From NCBI RefSeq assembly GCF_021560175.1, contig NZ_CP091110.1, forward strand, positions 4,590,501-4,654,500: a stretch of 64,000 bases of DNA, given 5' to 3'. Positions within the stretch are counted from its first letter, which is position 1. Every line of letters begins with the position of its first letter. Positions 10,770-19,187 of this stretch are shown in pieces. A model generated the notes under the pieces. It was given only the letters and a program-made list of their open reading frames with translations, searched no databases and was not told the DNA's origin. The position numbers and the translations under genes are program-made. Source of the stretch: Neobacillus drentensis (GTDB taxonomy: Bacteria; Bacillota; Bacilli; Bacillales; Cytobacillaceae).

Positions 10770-11909
10770 TTAGATTACTCCCAAAAAGGCCTGGAATACT
10801 TCGTTGCCCAACAAACGGCCCTGTTTAGTTAAATATATATTATCGTTCTGCACTTCTATCCATTGTTTAGCCCTTAAATCCGTAAGTTCATTAGCAAATA
10901 ATTTTAAAGGATCAGTGGCAAATTTTTCATAGAAGTGGGCAATGGAGACTCCATCCGTTTTTCTTAGACCCAGGAACATTTCTTCCTCCATTTGTTCTGC
11001 TTTTGTCACCTGATGATTTTCAAAAACAGGCAGCAAATGATTATCAAGTTGGTCGATATACTTTCTTAATGGACCCGTATTGGACCGTCTCCATCCGTTT
11101 ACATAACTATGCGCCCCTGCACCAAACCCATAGTAGTATTCATTATTCCAATAGGTTAAATTATGCTGGCTTTCATATCCTGGTTTTGAAAAATTACTGA
11201 TTTCGTATTGATTAAAACCGTGTTTTTCCATTTCTTCCATTAACATTTCATACATGCTCGCTTCGACATCTTCCCCGGGAGTTGGCAGCTTGCCCTTTTT
11301 TAATAAATTATAAAAAACGGTTTTAGGCTCGATAATGAGCGAGTAAGCAGAGTAATGAGGGATATCAAGTGAAAAAGCCTCCGTTAAGGACTCTTTAAAA
11401 TCCTGAACAGTTTGAGTCGGTAAACTGAAAATCAAATCGATACTGATATTTTCAAAGCCAACCTTTTTGGCCTGATCAACTGTCTGGTAAACATCCTTTG
11501 CTTGGTGGACACGGCCGATCTTTTTTAAAAGCTCGTTATTGAAGGTTTGTACCCCAAGACTTATTCGGTTAACCCCAGCATCTTTTAATATTTGTAATTT
11601 CTCTTTGGTCAAATCACCAGGATTGGCTTCAAACGTAAACTCTAGCTTTTCACTTTTCGGTAGATTTGTATGAATACTTTCACAAAAAGTGTAGAGCTGC
11701 TGCTCATTTAAGGAGGTCGGTGTCCCGCCGCCAACAAAAATGGTGTCTAGTGAATCAGTTGGAAATTCACGAAGAGTAAGTTTCATTTCCTGATCAAGTG
11801 CCTTTATATAATCATCAACAGGCTGTCCCTTTAAAAAGACTTTGTTAAAATCACAATAGTGGCAAATATGCTCACAAAAAGGGATATGGAGGTATGCTGC
11901 TTTAATCAT
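10770..11909 (-). CDS. hemW: Radical SAM protein HemW (heme chaperone, formerly HemN-like)
   Basis: The 379-residue protein begins MIKAAYLHIPFCEHICHYCDF, giving the radical-SAM CxxxCxxCxF cluster motif at residues 12-19. The GGGTPT motif and a HemN C-terminal domain (about 300-375) follow. HemW proteins bind heme and act as heme chaperones; they lack the coproporphyrinogen oxidase activity once assigned to this group. The ATG at 11909 follows AGAGGAAG; an upstream frame of 18 residues overlaps the lepA terminator and is rejected. It is downstream of lepA, as in B. subtilis. Confidence 0.94.
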   Translation of the reverse strand: MIKAAYLHIPFCEHICHYCDFNKVFLKGQPVDDYIKALDQEMKLTLREFPTDSLDTIFVGGGTPTSLNEQQLYTFCESIHTNLPKSEKLEFTFEANPGDLTKEKLQILKDAGVNRISLGVQTFNNELLKKIGRVHQAKDVYQTVDQAKKVGFENISIDLIFSLPTQTVQDFKESLTEAFSLDIPHYSAYSLIIEPKTVFYNLLKKGKLPTPGEDVEASMYEMLMEEMEKHGFNQYEISNFSKPGYESQHNLTYWNNEYYYGFGAGAHSYVNGWRRSNTGPLRKYIDQLDNHLLPVFENHQVTKAEQMEEEMFLGLRKTDGVSIAHFYEKFATDPLKLFANELTDLRAKQWIEVQNDNIYLTKQGRLLGNEVFQAFLGVI

Positions 11910-11931
11910 GTTTCTTCCTCTATTCTGTAAT

Positions 11932-11976
11932 AAAAAGAGGCTAGGAGAACCCGCCTTAGGCAATCCCTAACCCCTT
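11932..11976 (-). terminator. Terminator after lepA
   Basis: On the minus strand AGGGGTTAGG pairs with CCTAGCCTCT (two G-U pairs) around a long loop and is followed by TTTTT. It sits just after the lepA stop codon and just before the hemW ribosome site. Confidence 0.65.
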
Positions 11977-11983
11977 TACGTTG

Positions 11984-13819
11984 TTATTTTTTCGTATTGT
12001 TATCGTCCATTTTCAATACGGCCATAAACGCTTCTTGCGGTACTTCAACAGAACCTACTTGTTTCATCCGTTTCTTACCTTCTTTTTGCTTTTCTAACAA
12101 TTTACGTTTACGGGAGATATCCCCGCCATAACATTTAGCTAATACGTTTTTGCGCATCGCTTTAATCGTGGAACGAGCTACAATCTTTTGCCCGATTGCC
12201 GCTTGAATAGGCACCTCGAACTGTTGTCTCGGAATGAGTTCTTTCAGTTTCTCAACGATTATTTTGCCTCGTTCATAGGCAAAGTCCTTATGAACAATAA
12301 AGCTCAAGGCATCTACTTGTTCAGCATTCAGTAATATATCCATTTTAACCAGACTTGAAGGCTGATAACCAATCAACTCGTAATCAAAGGAAGCATAGCC
12401 TCTCGTACTAGATTTCAGTTGATCAAAGAAATCATAGACGATTTCAGCCAGTGGAATTTGATAAACAATGCTGACCCGATTTTCCCCTTGGTATTGCATA
12501 TCAATAAAAATTCCGCGCTTTAATTGGCAAAGTTCCATTATAGCGCCCACATAGTCATTTGGTGCCATCATCGTTGCTTTCACATATGGCTCTTCGACAC
12601 GGTCAATTTTTTGCGGTTCTGGCATATCAGATGGGTTGTCAACACTTAGTTGAGAACCATCTGTTAAATGGACATGGTAGATAACACTTGGTGCCGTTGT
12701 AATTAAATCAATTTTAAATTCACGTTCAATCCGTTCTTGAATGATTTCCATATGAAGAAGGCCAAGGAAGCCACAACGGAAACCAAAACCGAGTGCTTGA
12801 GATGTTTCTGGCTCAAATTGAAGCGCAGAATCATTCAATTGTAATTTTTCTAACGCTTCACGGAGATCATTAAATCTGGCTGTATCAATTGGGTAAAGTC
12901 CACAGTATACCATTGGATTTAATTTTCGATAGCCTGGGAGCGGTTCAGTTGCACCATTTTTTGCGTTGGTAATGGTATCACCAACACGTGTATCACCAAC
13001 ATTTTTAATAGAAGCTGTCAGGAAACCAACGTCCCCTACTGACAACTCATCACGCATCACTGCTTTAGGTGTGAACACACCAACTTCGTTTACCTCAAAT
13101 TCTGCTCCAGTAGCCATCATCTTAATTTTATCACCCACTTTGACCCTGCCTTCAACGACGCGGATATAAGCAACAACACCGCGATAGGCATCATAAAGAG
13201 AGTCAAAAATTAAGGCTTTTAATGGGGCTTCTGGATCACCAGTTGGTGCAGGCACTTTTTCCACAACCTGTTCGAGAATCTCTTCAATCCCTATGCCTGC
13301 CTTCGCAGATGCAAGAACGGCTTCAGAGGCATCCAGACCAATCACTTCCTCGATTTCGCCGCGGACTCTTTCAGGTTCGGCACTTGGCAGGTCAATTTTA
13401 TTAATAACAGGTAAAATTTCAAGGTCATTATCCAGGGCTAGGTATACGTTTGCTAGTGTTTGTGCTTCAATTCCCTGTGCAGCGTCTACCACTAAAACTG
13501 CCCCTTCGCAGGCTGCTAGACTTCTTGAAACTTCATACGTAAAATCGACATGTCCTGGTGTGTCTATTAAATGGAAAGTATATTCTTCCCCATCTTTTGC
13601 TCTGTATTTTAGTTGTACAGCATTTAACTTAATCGTTATTCCGCGTTCTCTTTCTAAATCCATGGAGTCCAATAGCTGATCTTTCATTTCACGAGAGGAT
13701 AAAGCATTCGTTTTTTCCAAGATCCGGTCAGCTAAAGTTGATTTCCCATGGTCAATATGGGCAATAATAGAAAAATTTCTAATTTTTGATTGTCGTTTAA
13801 GTCTTTCTTCTCTATTCAT
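11984..13819 (-). CDS. lepA: Elongation factor 4 (LepA)
   Basis: This is a translational GTPase that binds stalled or initiating ribosomes and is linked to back-translocation or 30S biogenesis. The 611-residue protein has the P-loop AHIDHGKST at residues 20-28, the RGITIK switch, DTPGHVDF and NKIDLPSA motifs. EF-G-like domains II, III and V follow, then the LepA-specific C-terminal domain with the basic [27 protein letters not shown] segment near 570-595. The start follows TAGGAGTGG. Length matches the family. Confidence 0.98.
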   Translation of the reverse strand: MNREERLKRQSKIRNFSIIAHIDHGKSTLADRILEKTNALSSREMKDQLLDSMDLERERGITIKLNAVQLKYRAKDGEEYTFHLIDTPGHVDFTYEVSRSLAACEGAVLVVDAAQGIEAQTLANVYLALDNDLEILPVINKIDLPSAEPERVRGEIEEVIGLDASEAVLASAKAGIGIEEILEQVVEKVPAPTGDPEAPLKALIFDSLYDAYRGVVAYIRVVEGRVKVGDKIKMMATGAEFEVNEVGVFTPKAVMRDELSVGDVGFLTASIKNVGDTRVGDTITNAKNGATEPLPGYRKLNPMVYCGLYPIDTARFNDLREALEKLQLNDSALQFEPETSQALGFGFRCGFLGLLHMEIIQERIEREFKIDLITTAPSVIYHVHLTDGSQLSVDNPSDMPEPQKIDRVEEPYVKATMMAPNDYVGAIMELCQLKRGIFIDMQYQGENRVSIVYQIPLAEIVYDFFDQLKSSTRGYASFDYELIGYQPSSLVKMDILLNAEQVDALSFIVHKDFAYERGKIIVEKLKELIPRQQFEVPIQAAIGQKIVARSTIKAMRKNVLAKCYGGDISRKRKLLEKQKEGKKRMKQVGSVEVPQEAFMAVLKMDDNNTKK

Positions 13820-13995
13820 GGTCTTCCACTCCTACTATACTCGCACATGTACACTATTTTTGATTATATCAGTAGGGCTAATAAGATTCAATACAGAATG
13901 CCAGTCCTGATTTTAGGCATACTTGGCGGGCTATGATAAATGATCCATCTGCAAGCGGCTTATTTATCAAAATTATTTCCTCCAATTAACAAAAT

Positions 13996-14023
13996 GAAAG
14001 ACGGCAAAAACATCTGCCGCCTT
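13996..14023 (-). terminator. Terminator after yqxA
   Basis: Minus-strand GGCGGCA pairs with TGCCGTC across a loop and is followed by a T-rich run, four bases beyond the yqxA stop codon. Confidence 0.65.
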
Positions 14024-14026
14024 ACC

Positions 14027-14353
14027 TTATTCCGCAATGAGGTCAATTAGTTTTTCCGAAGCCCCAGAAATCCCTTCCGACATTTTTCTGCCCATTGAGG
14101 AAAAAAGATTAAAGGCGCTTATTTCCTCCAATTTTTTCTTCTTTGCTGCAATATCGTGGCTGGAAATATCATTCCCAAGGAACGATGCCCTCACATTATG
14201 GTCCTTATCATGAATGCTGACAGCTGTTTCTAGATTGGGATCGTCATATCCTTTCATTTTTTGAATCCCGTTATTCGCTAATTGCATCCCTGTTAGAACA
14301 GCAATTAACAGTAGAGCCGCTAAACAGAAGCTTTTAAACATAAACATTTTCAT
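14027..14353 (-). CDS. yqxA: YqxA family protein (DUF3679)
   Basis: This 108-residue protein of unknown function has one N-terminal membrane segment (about residues 6-24) and a polar remainder. In B. subtilis, yqxA lies between spoIIP and lepA exactly as here, and the sequence character matches the YqxA family. The ATG at 14353 has TAGGAGC six bases upstream; a longer frame from a GTG touching the spoIIP stop has no ribosome site. It is probably co-transcribed with spoIIP, which suggests, but does not prove, expression in sporulation. Confidence 0.85.
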   Translation of the reverse strand: MKMFMFKSFCLAALLLIAVLTGMQLANNGIQKMKGYDDPNLETAVSIHDKDHNVRASFLGNDISSHDIAAKKKKLEEISAFNLFSSMGRKMSEGISGASEKLIDLIAE

Positions 14354-14370
14354 AAAAATGCTCCTAACCA

Positions 14371-15576
14371 CTATTGTTTAGTAGACGGTTGCTGTGTATC
14401 CTGATTTACTTTTTCTGCCTGCCAATAGAAATCACTAAACACATCGGCAAGCGCATCAGCGGAGCGGTTTAATTCTTCAAATGTATTATCAACACCGCCA
14501 AATTCCATCAGAATCGCATTTTCCGAAAGGTTCTGATTATAGATGCTATTCGATCCGGCAGCATTCTTAATAATGACTCCCCTGCTTAAACCTTTATATT
14601 TTTTCTCCAGTCGATCATGAAGTTCTTTTGCTAGTTTTGCATTTTTTTCGTAGTTTGGATTTTTTCCGCCGATAATAAACGCAACCTTTGCATAGGACTT
14701 TCCATTAATCGTAACCGTTGTTTTATCCCTGCGTTGGGAATCACGATGAATATCAATAAAATAATGCAAATCATGATTACCGGTCATCGCGGTCTGAACC
14801 ACGGTCCGCGATTCATCATAGGACTTCCAGAATTTCCACCCTTTTTTATTTAATGCCGCTTGAATATCTGTCTTATCGATAAAACTGCCAATTCCTCTGT
14901 CAGCCAAGCTGGTCTTTAATTGGTCACCAATCTTTGTGACATTTATTTGCGAGTGATACGCTAAATCCGGGTTGGTTACTCCCTTAAGGTAGGGAAGATA
15001 GGATTCGCGATTATGAGAGAAGTACACATAGACAACCTTCCTTCCTCCAGTAGTCTGCCCTGGTGCGGGAGAGGAATTTTCATCCGAAGGCTTGTCCAAT
15101 CCTTCTAAATTTTGTAAGGCTGCTTCTCGTTCCTCTTTCATAATTTCAATCGGTGGTGCTGACTCAACCGGCATATTTGTATAATTTGTCCCTTCTCCAG
15201 CCACAAGGATTTTTCCATCAAATTGATAAAAGCCCGGAAGTTCTCTGCCAAGAAGGCTGCGCGGATCATTTAGATTAATATTGCTGGATAGGGTAAATAT
15301 CAAATTGGTAAGCTTCGGTGTAGTCACCCAGCTATTTCCTACTTTTAAAAAATGATGATTTTCCCAGCCCATAAATTGGTATAGTAATTCACCATTTACA
15401 TTCGTAGCAGCTTCATTTACGGATGTTGACATAAGTCTATATTGTGGTTTTAAAGACGTTAAGAGACCGCTGATAGAAAAAATTAATATAATAAATAGGG
15501 AAAGTGCGGCAAAAGCTTTCAGGATGCTTGTCCCTTGGACGATTAAAAAGGCACTTGACGTTTTTGTGTTTTTCAT
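14371..15576 (-). CDS. spoIIP: Stage II sporulation protein P
   Basis: SpoIIP is an amidase/endopeptidase that, with SpoIID and SpoIIM, strips septal peptidoglycan during engulfment. The 401-residue protein has one N-terminal membrane anchor (about 16-38) and a C-terminal catalytic domain. Zinc-ligand candidates include the histidine in YVYFSHNRESYLPYL near residue 190, DIHRDS near 275 and the LMEFGG stretch near 362. It starts at an ATG after GAGGTGG. It is downstream of gpr, as in B. subtilis, where both are expressed in sporulating cells. Confidence 0.95.
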   Translation of the reverse strand: MKNTKTSSAFLIVQGTSILKAFAALSLFIILIFSISGLLTSLKPQYRLMSTSVNEAATNVNGELLYQFMGWENHHFLKVGNSWVTTPKLTNLIFTLSSNINLNDPRSLLGRELPGFYQFDGKILVAGEGTNYTNMPVESAPPIEIMKEEREAALQNLEGLDKPSDENSSPAPGQTTGGRKVVYVYFSHNRESYLPYLKGVTNPDLAYHSQINVTKIGDQLKTSLADRGIGSFIDKTDIQAALNKKGWKFWKSYDESRTVVQTAMTGNHDLHYFIDIHRDSQRRDKTTVTINGKSYAKVAFIIGGKNPNYEKNAKLAKELHDRLEKKYKGLSRGVIIKNAAGSNSIYNQNLSENAILMEFGGVDNTFEELNRSADALADVFSDFYWQAEKVNQDTQQPSTKQ

Positions 15577-15662
15577 AGTTCCACCTCGCTTTAAACGATT
15601 CTAGTAAATACTATGTCATTACTAGAAATGGTAGAACTAAAAATTATTTTAATAGTTGACGT

Positions 15663-15696
15663 AAAGAGGGCTATTGATGGAACAGCCCCCTTTAAT
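15663..15696 (-). terminator. Terminator after gpr
   Basis: Minus-strand AAAGGGGGCT pairs with AGCCCTCTTT across an 11-base loop just after the gpr stop codon. The following T-run is short. Confidence 0.65.
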
Positions 15697-15701
15697 TTGG
15701 T

Positions 15702-16820
15702 TTATCTTGTATTAAAACCAGCATTCTCTTGATCGATAGCAGTATGTAACGCTGAGTTTAATCCATTGGCAATAAGGTTCGCCATATCCTCAATGAACAC
15801 ATCTACTTCTTTTGGTGTTACCATTAAATTATGACCAATTGGTGAGAGGACTTCGTAAATTAGTTTTCTTTTTTCCTCATCCGGGAGTGTGCCGATCATA
15901 CCCAAAAAGGTTTTACGATGTTTTTCCTCGGGCAAATCCTCATCGGTTAATTTTCTTTTCTCGCCAAAGGTCATACCTGCGGGTGCAAGAGCTCTTGAAG
16001 GACGATTTCCTTCCCTTAGCTCTTTCCCAAAATGTTTTAGAATGAAATCTATCGTATCACTTGTTATTGAAACAGCGTCTACGACGGTTGGAACTCCTAT
16101 GGCGATAACCGGAATCCCCAAGGTCTCCTTACTTAATTCCTTTCTTTTGTTTCCGACCCCTGAACCAGGATGGATACCGGTATCAGAGAGTTGGATGGTT
16201 GAATTGACTCTTTCTATCGAACGTGATGCTAATGCATCGATGGCAATGACAAAGTCAGGTTTCGTTTTTTCAACCACCCCAAAAATGATGTCGCTTGTTT
16301 CAATTCCGGTCAGGCCCATTACACCTGGTGATAAGGCACTAACAGATCGGTAACCTTCTTCAACATTCTCAGGCTGAAGCTGAAATAAATGCCGGGTGAC
16401 TAAGAGATTCTCACACACCATTGGACCAAGAGCATCGGGAGTTACATTCCAATTCCCCAACCCTACCACGAGGCAGGAATCCGTTTTTTTTATTCCGGAT
16501 CCTGTTAAGAAATGGGCAAATTCCCGGGCAAAGATTTCTTGCACCTTCTGTTGAACCTCGGAATTCTGCTGTCTAATCCCCTGTACCTCTAACGTTAAGT
16601 ATCGGCCTGCTTTTTTGCCAAGCTGTTCTTCTCCTTGTTTTGTTACCTCAACTAGAGAAATTTTTATATCGTCAACATCTTTTTCTTTAATAATGACCCC
16701 TTCGATTTTCGAAAGGTTTTCTTCTTCTCCGACAGACTTTCCCGCAAGTACCATTTCTCTAGCTTCAATCGCTAAATCCGTTCGAATCGAATACTTGCTT
16801 AAATCAATAGACTCATTCAT
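15702..16820 (-). CDS. gpr: Germination protease (spore protease GPR)
   Basis: GPR degrades the small acid-soluble spore proteins at germination and is made as a zymogen. The 372-residue protein starts [20 protein letters not shown], which aligns with the family's short propeptide and the autoprocessing region around SIRTDLA. Conserved aspartates of the aspartic-like active site lie in [10 protein letters not shown] near residue 190 and in the family core. The ATG at 16820 follows AGGGGTGG; a GTG nine bases upstream lacks a site. It is divergent from rpsT and upstream of spoIIP. Confidence 0.96.
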   Translation of the reverse strand: MNESIDLSKYSIRTDLAIEAREMVLAGKSVGEEENLSKIEGVIIKEKDVDDIKISLVEVTKQGEEQLGKKAGRYLTLEVQGIRQQNSEVQQKVQEIFAREFAHFLTGSGIKKTDSCLVVGLGNWNVTPDALGPMVCENLLVTRHLFQLQPENVEEGYRSVSALSPGVMGLTGIETSDIIFGVVEKTKPDFVIAIDALASRSIERVNSTIQLSDTGIHPGSGVGNKRKELSKETLGIPVIAIGVPTVVDAVSITSDTIDFILKHFGKELREGNRPSRALAPAGMTFGEKRKLTDEDLPEEKHRKTFLGMIGTLPDEEKRKLIYEVLSPIGHNLMVTPKEVDVFIEDMANLIANGLNSALHTAIDQENAGFNTR

Positions 16821-16924
16821 GAAATCCACCCCTAATAGAAAATCCTAAATAGAAACTATTTCCTATTTTTGCCCTTAAGCCTGTAAAACATGCATTTTAA
16901 ATTCGGTTACCTTTGAATTGTGTA

Positions 16925-16953
16925 TTGCAATCTGGCCTTCTGTTTGATAAAAT
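16925..16953 (+). promoter_or_regulatory. SigA-type promoter of rpsT
   Basis: TTGCAA and TAAAAT are separated by 17 bases and end 79 bases before the rpsT start, leaving a leader of about 70 bases. Confidence 0.65.
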
Positions 16954-17032
16954 ACTTCTTGTTCTGAATTATTATGGATGAATGTAAAGTCGAGTTCATA
17001 TAAGTCTCGATTCTTTGTAGGAGGTGAATGGA

Positions 17033-17293
17033 ATGCCTAACATTAAATCTGCAATTAAGCGTGTGAAAACAGCTGAAGCTCGTAATGCTCAAAATACAAC
17101 TGCTAAATCTGCAATGCGTACGGCTGTTAAAAAAGTAGAAGCTGCTGTTACTCTTAACGATGCTGCTGCTACAAAAGAAGCATTAGTTGCTGCTGCTAGC
17201 AAATTAGACAAGGCTGCTGCTAAAGGTCTTATCCACAAAAACGCTGCTGCTCGTAAAAAATCACGTCTTATGAAAAAGTCTAACGCTCTTTAA
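17033..17293 (+). CDS. rpsT: 30S ribosomal protein S20
   Basis: This 86-residue basic, alanine- and lysine-rich protein starts [18 protein letters not shown], the standard S20 N-terminus. S20 is a primary 16S rRNA binding protein of the small subunit body. The ATG at 17033 follows AGGAGGTGAATGG; an in-frame GTG three codons upstream overlaps that site and is not used. It is a single-gene transcript, with its own promoter and a strong terminator, opposite to gpr and holA. Confidence 0.98.
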   Translation: MPNIKSAIKRVKTAEARNAQNTTAKSAMRTAVKKVEAAVTLNDAAATKEALVAAASKLDKAAAKGLIHKNAAARKKSRLMKKSNAL

Positions 17294-17303
17294 TTAATAG
17301 CGT

Positions 17304-17338
17304 AAAAAAAACGATTCCGATTCGGAATCGTTTTTTTA
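17304..17338 (+). terminator. rpsT terminator
   Basis: ACGATTCCGA pairs with TCGGAATCGT and is followed by T7. An A-tract on the other side could also serve holA. Confidence 0.9.
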
Positions 17339-17339
17339 T

Positions 17340-17430
17340 TGCTCCAGCCCCTAGCCTTTGACCTTGCTTTCGCCGTTCAGTCGACAAGTCGCCCTATATC
17401 GGGGCTGACCAAGACCGCTTCCGCTTTTGG
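17340..17430. repeat. Degenerate dispersed intergenic repeat
   Basis: This 90-base GC-richer stretch lies between the converging rpsT and holA. It reads GCTCCAGCCCCTAGC at one end and ACCGCTTCCGCTTTT at the other. Such CTCCAGC...GCTTCCGCTTTT boxes recur in Bacillaceae genomes. The element at 49075-49227 has comparable ends in reverse (AAAAGCGTAAGCG ... GCTGGAC). The middle parts are not closely alike, so membership in one family is tentative. Confidence 0.45.
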
Positions 17431-17432
17431 TA

Positions 17433-18449
17433 TTACCGTTTTAAACGGAACAAAAGCATTTCAATCAGTAATGATTTATTCATTCCGCCGGTTTTCATCT
17501 GATAGTCTGCCTCTGCTAACATCTCCATTAGGTTAGCTAATTCTTCATCCCTAAAACTTCCTGCCTGACCAAGGGCAAGCTTTACCCGAAACGGATGAAT
17601 TTTTAAATAGGCGGCAATTTGCTGCTGCCCGTAGCCTCTTCTTGAAAGTTCCTTTACCTGATAGATGAGACGAAATTGACCAGACAATAGCGCTAATATC
17701 TTAATGGGCTCTTCATTTTGTTTTAACAAGTCATAATAAATCCGCAATGCCTCATCTAATTTTCTTTGAACTACTCTCTCAATAAGGGAAAAAATATTTT
17801 GCTCAAGCGTCCTAGCAACCAATTTTTCTACTAGCCCGCTATCAATACGTTTTTGCTCAGCAGCGAATAAGGACAATTTGTCCACCTCGCTGGCAAGCAT
17901 AAACATATTAGTACCTGCTAAGGAGAGTAATAGGTCAATCGCATTTTCTTCAAATTCCATCCCATTACTTATTGCTCGATCTCTTACCCATTTTTTCAAC
18001 TCATATTCCGATAACTTTTTAGCCTCAACTAATTCAGCATTCCGTTTAAGCTCTTTGGTTATTTTTTTTCTTTCATCCAATTTTTCATATGGAGCCGAAA
18101 TGACCATTACCGTATATGGAGCAGGCTCTTTCAGGTATGCTTCCAATTTTGCCAGATTGTGTTCTACCTTGGCCTTCGTTTTTTCTGCAGTTAAGAAAAC
18201 GGGATTATGTAAAAAAACAACCTTTTTCTCTCCCAAAAAAGGAAAGGTCTCAGCGTCCTCTAAAGCGAAATCAACTGAAGTCTCTTCTAAATCGTAAGCT
18301 GAAAAATTAAAATCCTTTTCTTCTTCGTCTAGAATATGGTTCAGAAGTAATTGTTTTGTCTCATTGATTAAAAATGCCTCTGTTCCATATAATAAATATA
18401 TAGGAGCTATATCCTTTTTTTTAATTTTTTTCCATATCTCTAATACCAT
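17433..18449 (-). CDS. holA: DNA polymerase III subunit delta
   Basis: The delta subunit of the clamp loader opens the beta clamp. The 338-residue protein starts MVLEIWKKIKKKDIAPIYLLYGTE and matches HolA/YqeN: an AAA+-like N-terminal domain (about 1-140), a lid domain, and a C-terminal helical collar domain (about 210-338). Like other delta subunits it lacks a functional P-loop. The ATG follows GGGAGCG. It converges with rpsT and is divergent from yqzM, as in B. subtilis (yqeN). Confidence 0.95.
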   Translation of the reverse strand: MVLEIWKKIKKKDIAPIYLLYGTEAFLINETKQLLLNHILDEEEKDFNFSAYDLEETSVDFALEDAETFPFLGEKKVVFLHNPVFLTAEKTKAKVEHNLAKLEAYLKEPAPYTVMVISAPYEKLDERKKITKELKRNAELVEAKKLSEYELKKWVRDRAISNGMEFEENAIDLLLSLAGTNMFMLASEVDKLSLFAAEQKRIDSGLVEKLVARTLEQNIFSLIERVVQRKLDEALRIYYDLLKQNEEPIKILALLSGQFRLIYQVKELSRRGYGQQQIAAYLKIHPFRVKLALGQAGSFRDEELANLMEMLAEADYQMKTGGMNKSLLIEMLLFRLKR

Positions 18450-18754
18450 TTTGTCCAGCGCTCCCCTAAATTTTCACTCATATCTTATCGTAAAGAAGCT
18501 TGGACCTTTTGACAAGTACTTAAAGGGAATTAGCACGTTTATCCAACAATGCCAATTCCCGAATCTATTTGAACGCCAGCAATATTGGCCCTAGGATCTT
18601 TTATTGCCTGGCGGGATTCCTCTACTTATAGTTTTGCCCTTCCTGAGTTGAACTATTTTGACAACTCTTGTCAGTACAGGAAAGAAGCAAATAGCAGGCT
18701 GGATTTTTTCAGACGAATAGCTTATACTATACTTGAAAATAGGAGGGGTATAGC
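18450..18754. other. Intergenic region between holA and yqzM
   Basis: This 305-base stretch separates two divergent genes and should hold both promoters. A TATACT-like -10 is visible near 18724 before yqzM, but its -35 is poor. A TTGACA at about 18657 has no well-spaced -10. No ORF, RNA or strong hairpin was recognised. Confidence 0.5.
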
Positions 18755-18889
18755 GTGAATCATTTTGAAAAAGACGTGCAAAGTAAACGTAATGATGCGA
18801 TTGATTCTGGGGTAGGTTTTGGAGTTTCTTTCGGCTTTTTTGCTATAATCTTTATTATTGCAACAGTCATTAAGCTAATTGGTTCCTAA
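18755..18889 (+). CDS. yqzM: YqzM family small membrane protein
   Basis: This 44-residue protein starts at a GTG (decoded as MNHFEKDVQSKRND) behind AGGAGGGGTATAGC. It has a polar N-terminal third and one hydrophobic segment from about residue 22 to 43. B. subtilis yqzM lies at the same place, between holA (yqeN) and comEC, and has the same short, single-membrane-segment form. No function is known. A terminator with a T8 run follows 21 bases downstream. Confidence 0.85.
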   Translation: MNHFEKDVQSKRNDAIDSGVGFGVSFGFFAIIFIIATVIKLIGS

Positions 18890-18909
18890 TGAATGCTACA
18901 TAATTTAGT

Positions 18910-18941
18910 AAAGAGGCTGCAGCGTTGCAGTCTTTTTTTTA
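18910..18941 (+). terminator. yqzM terminator
   Basis: GAGGCTGCA and TGCAGTCTT form a stem with a short loop and are followed by a run of eight T on the plus strand. Confidence 0.85.
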
Positions 18942-18961
18942 TGGCTGTTTTAATCTTGAAA

Positions 18962-19094
18962 GTTAATTTCCGCTCCAGGCGGCTTCGCTTTCCTCGGGCG
19001 TGCCGGGGAGCCTCCTCGGCGCTTAAGCGCCTGTGGGGTCTCCCCAGCCCCGTACTCCCGCAGGAGTCTTCGCCGCCTTCCGCTCCAATCAACG
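18962..19094. repeat. GC-rich palindromic dispersed repeat, copy 1
   Basis: This roughly 130-base element begins TTAATTTCCGCTCCAGGCGG and ends CCGCCTTCCGCTCCAATCAACG. It contains nested inverted repeats, including GGGGAGCCTCCTCGGCGC facing GCGCCTGTGGGGTCTCCCC. A second copy, in opposite orientation, lies at 31097-31223 and is nearly identical over most of its length. It is much richer in G+C than its surroundings. Elements of this type are common between genes in Bacillaceae. ORFs drawn through it are artefacts. Confidence 0.85.
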
Positions 19095-19187
19095 ATAATC
19101 TTTAACACAGCCTTTTTTATTAGAAAAGTCCACTATAGATGTGCTGCCGTCTAGGGCGCTTGGGCTTTCTTCTTGAATTACTATAAC

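Noticed and set aside
18886..19105. ORFs of 68-70 codons on both strands
   Set aside because: They are open frames produced by the GC-rich palindromic repeat and have no coding character or start signals.
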